A stretch of DNA of 64,000 nt from Pontibacter sp. FD36. GTDB taxonomy: Bacteria; Bacteroidota; Bacteroidia; Cytophagales; Hymenobacteraceae. This document shows positions 54,100 through 62,983 of this stretch, in pieces (the first letter of the stretch is position 1; the number at the start of each line of letters is the position of its first letter). Below the pieces are notes generated by a model, which was not told where the DNA came from, ran no database searches, and saw nothing but the letters and a program-made list of their open reading frames with translations. The position numbers and the translations under genes were made by a program. Location of the stretch: the NCBI RefSeq assembly GCF_015686655.1, contig NZ_JADPMP010000005.1, positions 186,001 through 250,000 of the forward strand, read 5' to 3'.

Positions 54100-54924
54100 A
54101 TGAGACATCGCCTACCCGACGGATTGGAACTGCACTACGAACTGCACGGAAACGCTGAAGCTTCTCAAGCAATGGTGTTCCTGAACGGGCTCTCGCAATC
54201 AACCGCAGCCTGGGCGGGACTGGTGCATAATTTGGGCAAAAAATACCGGTTGGTGCTGGTGGATTTAATATTTCAAGGGCAATCGGATGAAGCGCCGGAG
54301 CACCGCAGTTTTGAGGACCACGCGGCTGATCTGGCTGATTTGCTCAAGGCTTTAGAGCTGCCCACTGAGACAATACTGGTCGGCATATCCTATGGTGGTG
54401 CAGTGGCGCAGCGGTTTCTGGTACATCATCCGGAGCTAGTGCAACGGGGTGTGCTGCTTTCTACTTTCCCTTATAAAGATGCCTATTTTGACGCTATCGG
54501 GGCTAGCTGGAAACAGGCTCTGCTAGCGGGCGGCTATCCGCTGATGCTTGATGTGATGTTGCCTTTTGTGCTGGGTAGGAGCTATTTTCTCAATCCAATC
54601 ATTACGATCGAGAATCTCAAGAACAGTAAAACGAGTCAAAGCCCGACGCCGGAGCGACTGCTCAAGTTGGTACGTGCTACAGAGGAAAGCGGCAACTACC
54701 TCGAAGAGTTAAGGAAAGTGCCGGTGCCGGTGCTGGTGGTGCATGGCCAGGAGGATATGCTCTGCACCCCGGAGATGGGCCGCGCCATGTACCAGTCGCT
54801 GCCGTATGCCGAGTTGGAGATTCTCCCTAACGTAGGGCATACGCTTAACCTTGAGTGTATACCTGACCTGATCCAATTGCTCGATACCTTTGCAGCAAAG
54901 GCTTTACCCGTCAATCAACGATAG
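54100..54924 (+). CDS. Alpha/beta-fold hydrolase
   Basis: 274 aa, no signal peptide, cytosolic. MVFLNGLSQS (oxyanion strand), GISYGG with Ser97, LVVHGQEDMLC (acid) and LPNVGHTLNLE (His) form a complete triad. It resembles the general MhpC/pimeloyl-ester type; the substrate is unknown. It converges with the 55022-56836 gene, 97 bp away. Confidence 0.88.
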   Translation: MRHRLPDGLELHYELHGNAEASQAMVFLNGLSQSTAAWAGLVHNLGKKYRLVLVDLIFQGQSDEAPEHRSFEDHAADLADLLKALELPTETILVGISYGGAVAQRFLVHHPELVQRGVLLSTFPYKDAYFDAIGASWKQALLAGGYPLMLDVMLPFVLGRSYFLNPIITIENLKNSKTSQSPTPERLLKLVRATEESGNYLEELRKVPVPVLVVHGQEDMLCTPEMGRAMYQSLPYAELEILPNVGHTLNLECIPDLIQLLDTFAAKALPVNQR

Positions 54925-55021
54925 GGTTTGTTCCGATAACTGCAAAATACGGTAAGCACCTCCAGTCACAATCAGGCTGAATCCTGCCCTGATTCTGTTA
55001 GCAGTATTGCGTTTTCCCTTA

Positions 55022-56836
55022 TCATAACTTCTCCTCCAGCCACAAAAACCCGCTGCTCAGCACAAACAGTAAGAAAAACCAGATCACTGGAACCTGCTCT
55101 TCTGCATAGGCCGTCGAGCTTGTTGTTTGTTTTCGCTGCTGCTGTGTGGCAAACTTTAGAGTAGCCTCTCGTTTTGCTTGTATGCCCTGATGAGTCCATG
55201 CGGAACTGTCCTGCACCAGAAAATAAAACGGTTCCACCCCCTGCGACTCTATCACATGCCAGCCCTTACGCTGCGGCCAGAAAGTGCCTTCATATACCTC
55301 TGGCTGGTGAACGCCTTGTTGCAGCGCTATACCTGTTAGTGTTGTGTCGACTATGCTCCGCACTGTGGCTTTAGGAGCGTCAACAGGATTGTCTAAGGTA
55401 TAATCGGTGAGCTTTAGAGTGACAGGCTGGTGCAGTTGTGGAATCTGCGGTTTTGCCAGTTGCCAGAACTTCTCCTTTACTTCCCGCTTGGCCACTGACG
55501 AAAGCAAATGCGCCCAGTAACTGGCATAGGTATTCTGTTTGCCTTCCAACTGCCAGCTGAAAGTCTGCGGAACCACGGTCATGGCCACGTTGCCCCAGCC
55601 GGCCTTTCGGCCTGCGGCTAACAGATTATTGCTTTGCTCTTCTATCAGCCCTGACACGGCCTCGCTGTTCACCAAGGTATAAGGCGATGCAGGTATAGCG
55701 GCGGCTATTGAATTGCTTATCCAATTGGCCCGTGCCGTGCGGGTATCTTGTTGCGAGAGTCGTTTGCTTTGGAAGTTGGTGAAGAAAGCTGTCGTACGGC
55801 TGCCCAGCTGTTCACCTGCAATGGTAAGCACCCCTAGCCCATCTTCTGTAACCGCTCGTTGGAGTACTGCTCTTTCCGTGCTGCTCAATTCCTGCAACGC
55901 CTGGGGCTCCGTGATCACCACATCAAATTGCCGCAGCAGCTTAGGTGTAATGCGGCTCAAGTCTGTTTGTGACATGTTGAGCCATTCGCTTTGGTACATG
56001 CCCTTGCTGACCGTGCTACGCAGGGCAACTTTGTGATGCAATTCTCCGAGGTGGTTTTTCAGGAACTTGAACTCGAAAAGCGGAAATGATGAAACCAACA
56101 ATACAGCCGGCTTACTGGCAGGATATACCTGCACAGGCACCTGACCCAACGTATCAGTGTTGTTGTCTGACCTAGTAACCAAGGTATAGGTATAGCGGCC
56201 TGCCTGCTTTGGGGTGTAGCGCAATTGGAAAGTATGCCGGCCAGCTTCTTTTAAGGTGATGGAGTCGTGCGCCTGTCCAGCGGCCCGAAGGTATAGGGTT
56301 GTTTCTTTCGCAGAAGGTAAGGTATACTGCCCGGCCATTGTCACCGCCTCTCCCAATGAAATAATTTCTGGCCAGGTAACGGAAGCTATACCTGTTGGTA
56401 TACCTGATAAGTGCGGTATCAGGTTGACACCCTGCATAGCCTGTAGTTCCTGCTCTCCTAGGCCATAGCCTAACACATGCACCGTCTGTATTTGTGGTTG
56501 CTCACCCCGGAAGGTGTACAGGTCAGGTATAGCAACTGCGTCTGGAGCTTCGGTTTGGTAGGTATAGATCAGTGGTCTAGGTTCCAGATTTTGCAATAGT
56601 GAGTGAAGCGAATCTGGCGCATACCCTTCAGTCAGCAGGATAGCGGTACTTGGGTCGAGTGCACGTTGGTAGGTTGGCGGGAAAAGTAGCAGCACCAGAC
56701 TTATACCTGCCACTGCACTGGCCAATAATCGCCATACCAGCCGCCTGCGGTCAGGGCGCCGCCAAGCCAGCCAGCTGAGTAAGAGCACAGCTAAGGCAGC
56801 GAGGAGGTATGGGAGGTATGGAGGTGCGGCTAGCAT
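55022..56836 (-). CDS. Large membrane protein of the MoxR/BatA operon (GATase-like fold)
   Basis: 604 aa. Two N-terminal membrane helices (YLLAALAVLLLSWLAWR and LLASAVAGISLVLLLF), a large extracytoplasmic region with a beta-sandwich (about 170-235: YTLPSAKETTLYLRAA, GRHTFQLRYTPKQAGRYTYTLV) and a Rossmann/GATase-like part (about 245-350: KPAVLLVSSFPLFEFKFLKNHL, RQFDVVITEPQAL), and a C-terminal membrane helix (VIWFFLLFVLSSGFLW). No GATase Cys is evident, so it is likely non-catalytic. The last gene of the operon, 84 bp after DUF4175. Confidence 0.8.
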   Translation of the reverse strand: MLAAPPYLPYLLAALAVLLLSWLAWRRPDRRRLVWRLLASAVAGISLVLLLFPPTYQRALDPSTAILLTEGYAPDSLHSLLQNLEPRPLIYTYQTEAPDAVAIPDLYTFRGEQPQIQTVHVLGYGLGEQELQAMQGVNLIPHLSGIPTGIASVTWPEIISLGEAVTMAGQYTLPSAKETTLYLRAAGQAHDSITLKEAGRHTFQLRYTPKQAGRYTYTLVTRSDNNTDTLGQVPVQVYPASKPAVLLVSSFPLFEFKFLKNHLGELHHKVALRSTVSKGMYQSEWLNMSQTDLSRITPKLLRQFDVVITEPQALQELSSTERAVLQRAVTEDGLGVLTIAGEQLGSRTTAFFTNFQSKRLSQQDTRTARANWISNSIAAAIPASPYTLVNSEAVSGLIEEQSNNLLAAGRKAGWGNVAMTVVPQTFSWQLEGKQNTYASYWAHLLSSVAKREVKEKFWQLAKPQIPQLHQPVTLKLTDYTLDNPVDAPKATVRSIVDTTLTGIALQQGVHQPEVYEGTFWPQRKGWHVIESQGVEPFYFLVQDSSAWTHQGIQAKREATLKFATQQQRKQTTSSTAYAEEQVPVIWFFLLFVLSSGFLWLEEKL

Positions 56837-56920
56837 TTGTCCGAATCAGGATTTTCAGGATTAAAAAAGATTTTTAGGATTGATAATGTTGCTCTGCATA
56901 TAAGATTAACTGCTAACTGT

Positions 56921-59110
56921 TTACTGGTTACTGTTCTCTGATAACTGTTTAAAATACCCCTTTGCCAGTTTGCTCCGCGTCGTACCCTGCTTCTGAGGCG
57001 ATGGGGCGACAGGTGGCAACAGCTCGTGCCATGTTCGCTCCACTGTTACCAGACACTCTTTGCAAAGAGCCTGATTAGCATTAATGTCAGCGATAAGGGT
57101 GCGGAGGTCCTGCATGGCGCGGAGGTAGCGACCCGGCTTGGACAGTGCTTCCTGCGCCAATTCCTGCCCAGCCTGCTCCAACAGCGTTACATCGGACTGC
57201 CTATACCTGCCGCTCTGTTTTTGCCGTTCGAGCCATTGCAATGCCTCACGGGTATGCGGTAGCTTGGACTCGGCTTCGATGGTCCGTCGCTCTGTTGGGG
57301 CTTTTATTTTGCTGAGGTCCCCTGTCAGACGCTTCTCAGGCTCCTTTAGCGGAGGCGGATCAAAGCCTGTTTTGGCGGCGTAGGCACGGGTGCTTTGCTG
57401 TACCTCCTTGAGCATGCGCAAGGCTTTGTACTCGTAAGGCAAGGCCTCTTTCGGACGATGGGTACGTAAGCGCAATTCTGCTTCCCACATCTGGGCCAGT
57501 GCCCCTTTTAGTTTGGCTTTCACGGCGGGTTCAAAAAAGGTGGCAGCTTCTTCCTGATCGTGTTTGTGGAGGTAAGGATCAAGCAAGGCTTCTACGCTGG
57601 TCTCATCTTCAAATTCGGGGTGGTCGTGGCCGTCGCCTGCGAAATGCTCTTCTTCGTGGCCTTCTTCTCCTTCGGGTATTCCACCGCCCGGCCCTATACC
57701 TGACTCAAACTCCTCACCCAAAAATTTGCCATAGCGAAGTCGCAGCAGCTTCTGGTCCACACCTAGGTTATTGCCGCGCTCTTCAAACACAGCCCTACTC
57801 AGCGACTTTTGCTCTTTGATCAGTTTCTCAGTGTCGATGATGATCTGGCGCTGACTGCGGAAATACTCGGGTACCGGGTTTACCCCCATGGTCAGGTCGT
57901 CCATGCTCTCCACGATGGTGGTGTCCTCGATCTGCACAAAGTACGTTTCGGAGCGGGTATAGCCGCGATGGTTGTCCCATGCCTGCACGTAGAAGTAAAG
58001 TTCGTCGCCGTAAGTCATGCCCAGCTTTTGCAGGTCAATGGTCTTGTTCACGCTGAAGTTGCGGCGTTGTCCGCTGAAGCCGATGCTGATTTTCTCTTCC
58101 CTGAACTTTACGGCTTCACCCGTGCCCTTGGCCACAGTGGCAATCATGTTGGCGTCACGCAGGGCATAGTCATCGGATAGTTCTGCCCGGATGGTTACAC
58201 GCTGCGGGTCACCGAACAGGATTTCAGTGTACTGCTCCGGCTTTGTGATCTGTATCGTCGGGGCTTCATCCGGGATGATCTCCAGGGTATAGTAAGCGGA
58301 CTTCTGTCCGTTTACAGCGATATGGTACAGCGCAGGTTCTGTGAAAGTCTGCGATAAGGTATAGCTGCCGTTTTGAGCTGATAGCGAAATGGGCTTTCCT
58401 TCATTGAGAATAAGCTCCATAGTGCGGGTCGGCCGGTTGGTCGCAATCCGCCAGGTCACCCGGGCTCCCTGTTCTACATGCAAATTAGGCTGCTCGGCCT
58501 GGTAGGCTTTGCGGCCGGTATAGGCAGGCGGTGTGATGGTGATCTCAATCTTCTGGATGGTCACAGCGGTATCGGCTACTGCTGCGGGTGTTTCGGGGAA
58601 GTCGAGTTGCAGGGGGGCAGCCGTGGTAGCATCGGCAACTGAGTCGGCTGGCAACGCCGCTATACCTGCCGCTATCAGTACGGCTATACCTAATGCCGTG
58701 TAAGTAGGCTTTTTGTGAAGCTGAAAAACAGACTGCTTTTCAGGTATAGCGGTCTGTAACTGATTGGCTACCCGCTGCTGTTGGAGTCGTTCTAATAGGT
58801 TGAGCTCAGGAGTAGGCCGAAGCAGCAGCTGGGCGCTTTCTTCGAGTTGCGGATAGGTACGGTTCAGATGGCGGGCTACCTGCTCTAAACTGATTTTACG
58901 GAGCTGGCTCCAGGCCCAGCTAAGGTAAAGCAAAGCACCTAACATCATCAAGATAGCCAGACCGGCCAGCAAAGGCATCTCCAGTCGCCATTTGTACAGG
59001 ATGGCAGCACCCACTAACCCTACGGCGAGGGCTTGCCATGTATACAGCCATCCCTTAGCCCGGATATAATCCCGGCGGATATGCTGTAAGGTATGGAGGC
59101 TGTCCTGCAT
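56921..59110 (-). CDS. DUF4175 family membrane protein
   Basis: 729 aa. Two membrane helices at about 24-70 (TWQALAVGLVGAAILYK and LLAGLAILMMLGALLYLSW) and another near 133-152. A large extracytoplasmic region with Ig-like beta domains (about 175-390: IEITITPPAYTGRKAYQAEQ) precedes long helices (about 410-720). An acidic and His-rich linker (GEEGHEEEHFAGDGHDHPEFE, about 480-500) may bind metal. Matches DUF4175, a regular member of MoxR-BatA operons in Bacteroidota; the function is unknown but probably linked to envelope stress or metalloprotein maturation. Its ATG overlaps the BatA stop by one base (TGATG), indicating coupling. Confidence 0.85.
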   Translation of the reverse strand: MQDSLHTLQHIRRDYIRAKGWLYTWQALAVGLVGAAILYKWRLEMPLLAGLAILMMLGALLYLSWAWSQLRKISLEQVARHLNRTYPQLEESAQLLLRPTPELNLLERLQQQRVANQLQTAIPEKQSVFQLHKKPTYTALGIAVLIAAGIAALPADSVADATTAAPLQLDFPETPAAVADTAVTIQKIEITITPPAYTGRKAYQAEQPNLHVEQGARVTWRIATNRPTRTMELILNEGKPISLSAQNGSYTLSQTFTEPALYHIAVNGQKSAYYTLEIIPDEAPTIQITKPEQYTEILFGDPQRVTIRAELSDDYALRDANMIATVAKGTGEAVKFREEKISIGFSGQRRNFSVNKTIDLQKLGMTYGDELYFYVQAWDNHRGYTRSETYFVQIEDTTIVESMDDLTMGVNPVPEYFRSQRQIIIDTEKLIKEQKSLSRAVFEERGNNLGVDQKLLRLRYGKFLGEEFESGIGPGGGIPEGEEGHEEEHFAGDGHDHPEFEDETSVEALLDPYLHKHDQEEAATFFEPAVKAKLKGALAQMWEAELRLRTHRPKEALPYEYKALRMLKEVQQSTRAYAAKTGFDPPPLKEPEKRLTGDLSKIKAPTERRTIEAESKLPHTREALQWLERQKQSGRYRQSDVTLLEQAGQELAQEALSKPGRYLRAMQDLRTLIADINANQALCKECLVTVERTWHELLPPVAPSPQKQGTTRSKLAKGYFKQLSENSNQ

Positions 59111-60624
59111 CAGGCGGTTTTTCGTTTACTGGTAATTAATCGCTCTGCTAAAAATAACAGAAATGTGAACAGTACCAGCCAAGGGATCAGGCTATACTGT
59201 TGTCTTTCCTGCTTATCCAGCTTGCTGACAGGTTGCACCACGGCTGGCTTCAATTGGCTTTCATCCAAAGCACGAACATCGTACTGATTGTTGGATGGGT
59301 GTGTTAAAAGCAGTGGCAGCAAAAGCTCCGGTAGTTGCGCACTCTGCCCCAACTGACTCCAGGCCGGACCAAAACCGCTTCTGAAATGATAAACCTTGCT
59401 AATGCCCAAGGGCTGCACTGTGAGCAAATTCTCTCCGTTTGTTGTCTGCCAAACCGGGTTAGACTCAGGCTGGACTATACCTGTTGCAAGCTGATGAATC
59501 CTGATTTTCTCTATACCTGCCGCAGCAAGGTGCGTAGTCGTGGCTTCAGGTTCAGCCGCTGATTGCACCCAAAGATTGGCACCGTTTTGCTTTACCTGTT
59601 CCAGCCAGCTTGCTGGAACTTCTTCATTGCTCAGCCAGAATAACCAGTTAGCGGAAGTGTCAGGTTGTGTGGTGATCTGGAACTCACGTGTCTCCATCGG
59701 TATACCTGTATAGTGACTGATTGCCTGCATGGATGCCTGCAGGTATTGTACTTCCGACTGCTGTGGTTCATCATGGACTATACCTATGCGGAACGGTTCT
59801 TTGCGAATTGTAATCTGTTGCGAGGTGTTTTCAGGGCCTTGCGCAAGTAGTTGGTCATCCTGCAGCATCAACCTTACCTGACTGCCGTTTAGGTTTAGTG
59901 TCTGGTTAGCGTTGGCAATTCGGGTATGGCTATACCTGGCGCCTTCGCGGTTACTTTGGCCTATAATTAGCAAAATACTATCAGCGCTCAAGGTATAAGC
60001 AGCCTGCACCCAGTTTGTGGTGCTTTCTAGTGCTACCGGCACCCATCGGATGTTCTCCTGCAGTGGAACTGGCGCACCTTTAAAATGGCGCAGCTGGTCT
60101 GATGTAAAGAGCCAAACGCTATCCTGTGCCTGGTCATACCGTTGGGCCAGCGCGGGCAGCAAGCCCCAGTGGTTGCCGCTGCTCACAACAGAGTCAGTCG
60201 GATCACTGCTTATCGCTTGCCAGGATTCGGCGGGTATAGACTCAAAACCTAAAGTATAGCGGTGCAAGGTATAGCCGCGCTGCAATAGCTTGTCAACTGT
60301 TGGTTTGATGTTGCGAAGGGCAACGCTATGCAACAGCTCAGGGCTGATGAACACCACTTTCTGTGCTGCTTGGGCTGTAGGAGTGCCTTCCCAAACAGGT
60401 TTTGCCAGCGCAACAGACAAAAGTAGCAGGATAAGGCATCGCAACACCAAAAGCCAAACGTCGCTTAACCGGATACTGCTCCAACGTCTGCTTGCCGACG
60501 GCTCAAGCCAACGTAGGCTTCCTACCTTCACAGTCTTCCCCTGCCGCCTGTTCCACAGGTGGATCGCGATCGGGACCAGTATCGCCGTCGCCGCAAAAAG
60601 CCAGTATGGAGAGAGGAAAGTCAA
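59110..60624 (-). CDS. BatA-domain membrane protein
   Basis: 504 aa. Starts with the BatA/aerotolerance N-terminal signature (PF07584): MTFLSPYWLFAATAILVPIA, HLWNRRQGKTVKVGSLRWLE, and a second membrane helix LVLRCLILLLLSVALAKP. The middle is a Rossmann-like extracytoplasmic domain without an obvious MIDAS motif. One C-terminal membrane helix (IPWLVLFTFLLFLAERL) is followed by a basic tail. In this operon type the protein is a membrane partner of the MoxR ATPase and DUF58 protein. One-base overlap with DUF4175. Confidence 0.88.
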   Translation of the reverse strand: MTFLSPYWLFAATAILVPIAIHLWNRRQGKTVKVGSLRWLEPSASRRWSSIRLSDVWLLVLRCLILLLLSVALAKPVWEGTPTAQAAQKVVFISPELLHSVALRNIKPTVDKLLQRGYTLHRYTLGFESIPAESWQAISSDPTDSVVSSGNHWGLLPALAQRYDQAQDSVWLFTSDQLRHFKGAPVPLQENIRWVPVALESTTNWVQAAYTLSADSILLIIGQSNREGARYSHTRIANANQTLNLNGSQVRLMLQDDQLLAQGPENTSQQITIRKEPFRIGIVHDEPQQSEVQYLQASMQAISHYTGIPMETREFQITTQPDTSANWLFWLSNEEVPASWLEQVKQNGANLWVQSAAEPEATTTHLAAAGIEKIRIHQLATGIVQPESNPVWQTTNGENLLTVQPLGISKVYHFRSGFGPAWSQLGQSAQLPELLLPLLLTHPSNNQYDVRALDESQLKPAVVQPVSKLDKQERQQYSLIPWLVLFTFLLFLAERLITSKRKTA

Positions 60625-60654
60625 GGAAGTTTGAGCGTTTAGGAATTAAAGAGT

Positions 60655-61395
60655 TTAAGAATGATGTACTATACCTACTCTGGTTAAAATGTTGAACGTA
60701 ACCGTGGTGGTTTCTCCTTCGAAAGCCTCCCGGATTTGTTTTTCGACCAACTGCACCGGGTTATGGCCTTGCTGCTTTTCGTAGTGTTTCACGGCCGACC
60801 AGGTATTCAGGTAACCAATCAGGTCTTCGGGTGACCAGGTATAGCTACTGCTGAACTGCGGCAACTCTATTTCCTGAAAAGGAAATGGAATGGTACGGTA
60901 GCCTTCGTCGAGGTAGTTGCGCTCCGGATCCCAGTAGCCGTCGAGCACTTCGCTGTAGAAGTATCTGATTACTTTATCCAGTGATGAGTTCGTGCTAAGC
61001 AGGCCATAGCCGATCACGGCAAACAGGCCATCGGACTTAAGTACCCGCTTCACTTCCTGATAAAAGCGATCAAAATCAAACCAGTGCACAGCTTGTGCCA
61101 CCACAACCAGATCCACGGCATGATCTGGGAGCGAAGCCTGCTCGGCCTGCTCTACTCTGTAGCTGATGTTGGGCAGCTGTACGGCATTCTTTAACTGGTT
61201 CTCGCTGATGTCAGTAGCAACCACCTGGTCAAAAAGCGAGGTAAGCATACCGGCTACCTGGCCATTGCCAGTCGCACAGTCCCAGGCCAGTTGCCGGGCT
61301 GGCGCCATACCTGCCAGTTGGGCAATTAGCTCGCGCGGGTACGTGGGCCTAAACCTGGCGTAATCAGCAGCGTGTCCGGAAAAGTTATCTTTCAT
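60655..61395 (-). CDS. Class I SAM-dependent methyltransferase
   Basis: 246 aa from ATG 61395 (MKDNFSGHAADYARFRPTYP), a typical start for this family; ATG 61407 would add four residues. LAWDCATGNGQVAGML (about 36-51) is motif I, VVATDISENQLKNA gives the ribose-binding acid, and VDLVVVAQAVHWFDFDRFYQEV is motif IV. It resembles the UbiE/Methyltransf_11 type. Substrate unknown. It sits inside the MoxR-DUF58-BatA operon, 47 bp after DUF58 and 31 bp before BatA, an unusual guest. Confidence 0.85.
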   Translation of the reverse strand: MKDNFSGHAADYARFRPTYPRELIAQLAGMAPARQLAWDCATGNGQVAGMLTSLFDQVVATDISENQLKNAVQLPNISYRVEQAEQASLPDHAVDLVVVAQAVHWFDFDRFYQEVKRVLKSDGLFAVIGYGLLSTNSSLDKVIRYFYSEVLDGYWDPERNYLDEGYRTIPFPFQEIELPQFSSSYTWSPEDLIGYLNTWSAVKHYEKQQGHNPVQLVEKQIREAFEGETTTVTFNILTRVGIVHHS

Positions 61396-61440
61396 CGTTT
61401 TTAACATTCACTCACTAAATCACTCATTCGCTCAATCACC
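61396..61440. repeat. Short imperfect CACTCA/TCACTCAT repeat before the methyltransferase
   Basis: The + strand reads CATTCACTCACTAAATCACTCATTCGCTCAATCACCC: four or five imperfect copies of (T/A)CACTCA(T/A). It lies in the gap between the DUF58 and methyltransferase genes. Possibly a small extragenic repeat that separates or regulates the two. Confidence 0.35.
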
Positions 61441-61442
61441 CA

Positions 61443-62342
61443 TTAACTCAACACCAGTCGGTTCTTCAAAAAGGCCCGCAAGGCTTTGTCCAGTGGCTCG
61501 TCGGTGACGAAACGGTCATAAGTGATCTGGCGGTTACGCATGGACTTTTCGGTTTGCTGAAGCCAGTCCTGCAGCTTGGTCAGGTAGGTTTTGCGTTGCT
61601 CAGCGGTGCCTACCTGCATGGTCTGGCCAGTTTCCAGATCCTCGAACGTAAGTGTGCCCTCAAACTTAAAATCCAGTTCGTTGCGGCTCATCAGGTGGCA
61701 CAAAAGTAACTCGTGCCGCTGTGCGCCCAGTTTATAAAGCAGATCCTTTATTTCATGCTCGTGTTCGTACAGGTCGGTTACAAACACGGTCAGCTCCTTC
61801 TGGCGACGGCCTGAAAACAGGTTAGCGGCTGTTTCAGCGTCAGGGAATCGTCCGGAGGGCTTGATCTCCGCAAGCTGGTGCCAGAAGCGCTGTAGGTGCA
61901 TGTTGTCACTGCGGGGCGTCAGGTTGATCAGCTGTTGCTCATGCAGCACATACAAACCCACAGCATCGCCTTGCGTAGTTGCCAGGTAAGCGAGCGAAGC
62001 CACCAGAAAGCGGGCATAGTCCATCTTGGTCAGGCCATTCTCGTCCTCGTGTGCCATTGAAGCGCTGCCATCTACTATGAAGCGTACAGTGATGTTGGTG
62101 TCTACTTCGGCTTCCCGGATGTAGTAGCGGTCGGATCGGGCAAACATCTTCCAATCCAACTGGCGCAGGTCGTCGCCAGGCTGGTAGCTGCGGTACTGGC
62201 TGAACTCCAGTCCGGCTCCCCGCCTGATGCTCTGGTTCTGGCCGCTCAGAAATCCTTCCACTACCGTTTTGGCCAGCAGTGGCAGATCCTTGATCGTGGC
62301 CAGCACTTTCGGATCGATAAACTTGTGCCCTGTTTGTGACAT
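61443..62342 (-). CDS. DUF58 domain protein (vWA-like partner of MoxR)
   Basis: 299 aa. RSYQPGDDLRQLDWKMFARSDRYYIREAE (about 51-79) is the DUF58 signature; IVDGSASM (about 89-96) is a MIDAS-like DxSxS site, followed by a vWA-like fold through about 240. Such proteins are cytosolic adaptors that work with MoxR AAA+ ATPases on unknown substrates. Followed by a methyltransferase rather than directly by BatA. Confidence 0.93.
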   Translation of the reverse strand: MSQTGHKFIDPKVLATIKDLPLLAKTVVEGFLSGQNQSIRRGAGLEFSQYRSYQPGDDLRQLDWKMFARSDRYYIREAEVDTNITVRFIVDGSASMAHEDENGLTKMDYARFLVASLAYLATTQGDAVGLYVLHEQQLINLTPRSDNMHLQRFWHQLAEIKPSGRFPDAETAANLFSGRRQKELTVFVTDLYEHEHEIKDLLYKLGAQRHELLLCHLMSRNELDFKFEGTLTFEDLETGQTMQVGTAEQRKTYLTKLQDWLQQTEKSMRNRQITYDRFVTDEPLDKALRAFLKNRLVLS

Positions 62343-62353
62343 GCTGTAATACT

Positions 62354-62893
62354 TTAAACCAAACTCTGGCGTAGCTTCAAGTCAACCAGCTCTGCTTCGA
62401 TCGTTGCTTCATTCAGTATGATATCCACGCCGCCGATCAGTTCTTCGCGCACTTTCAGCATGTACTTCTGAGATTCAGTGTACATTACAATAGCCGCATC
62501 GTATGCAATAGCTTCGTCAAACTCCTGATTCCAGTCTTGGTATACCTCAATCATCAGTACAGGGGCTGATAAGACCCGTATTTCAGAGTGCTGACCCGAC
62601 TGCAGGAGCTTTTCGCAACGGAGTGGAGTTCGGCTTTCCCCGATCTCAAATTCATAAAATGTGGTAGAAGAACGGGATGTCAGCTTATAGTCAGCACTGA
62701 CGTTGATAAAGCGCTGGTCCTGCTTGTTTTTGGTCAAGCCAATGGCAAACTCAGGTGCCCAGTAGGTGACTTTTCCACCTGTCGCCTGTACTTTTATATT
62801 ATCAGTAAAGAAATAACAGATTCTCTCCCCTACAATCCTTTTCAGGAGTTGCATGCCTGTGTCAGTCAACTTTATGTTCTCTATTTCTTCCAT
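62354..62893 (-). CDS. Orphan protein inserted between moxR and DUF58
   Basis: 179 aa from ATG 62893, soluble, without signal or membrane segments. Beta-rich first half (GERICYFFTDNIKVQATGGKV, YKLTSRSSTTFYEFEIG), then a helix-rich end (EAIAYDAAIVMYTESQKYML). No family recognised. MoxR and DUF58 genes are normally adjacent; here the protein splits them and is somewhat AT-richer, so it may be a later arrival. Gap to moxR 90 bp, to DUF58 11 bp. Confidence 0.55.
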   Translation of the reverse strand: MEEIENIKLTDTGMQLLKRIVGERICYFFTDNIKVQATGGKVTYWAPEFAIGLTKNKQDQRFINVSADYKLTSRSSTTFYEFEIGESRTPLRCEKLLQSGQHSEIRVLSAPVLMIEVYQDWNQEFDEAIAYDAAIVMYTESQKYMLKVREELIGGVDIILNEATIEAELVDLKLRQSLV

Positions 62894-62983
62894 CTGTTTT
62901 TCAGTTTCTGATTGCCCTGTCGATCTGCTGTATCAGGTACTTCTGCTAATTCGCAACGAGCGACTTTACTCTCATACAGCAGC

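Larger units (their letters stand above)
55320..60850. repeat. Densest block of the dispersed CAGGTATA / TATACCTG octamer
   Basis: About 16 copies in 5.5 kb by manual count (examples: TATACCTG at 58661-58668, CAGGTATA in the 60835 region), in both orientations and in different reading frames of several genes. Extended form often GCAGGTATAGC. It recurs through the window (about 55 copies). Not a classical repeat element; see the finding. Confidence 0.55.
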
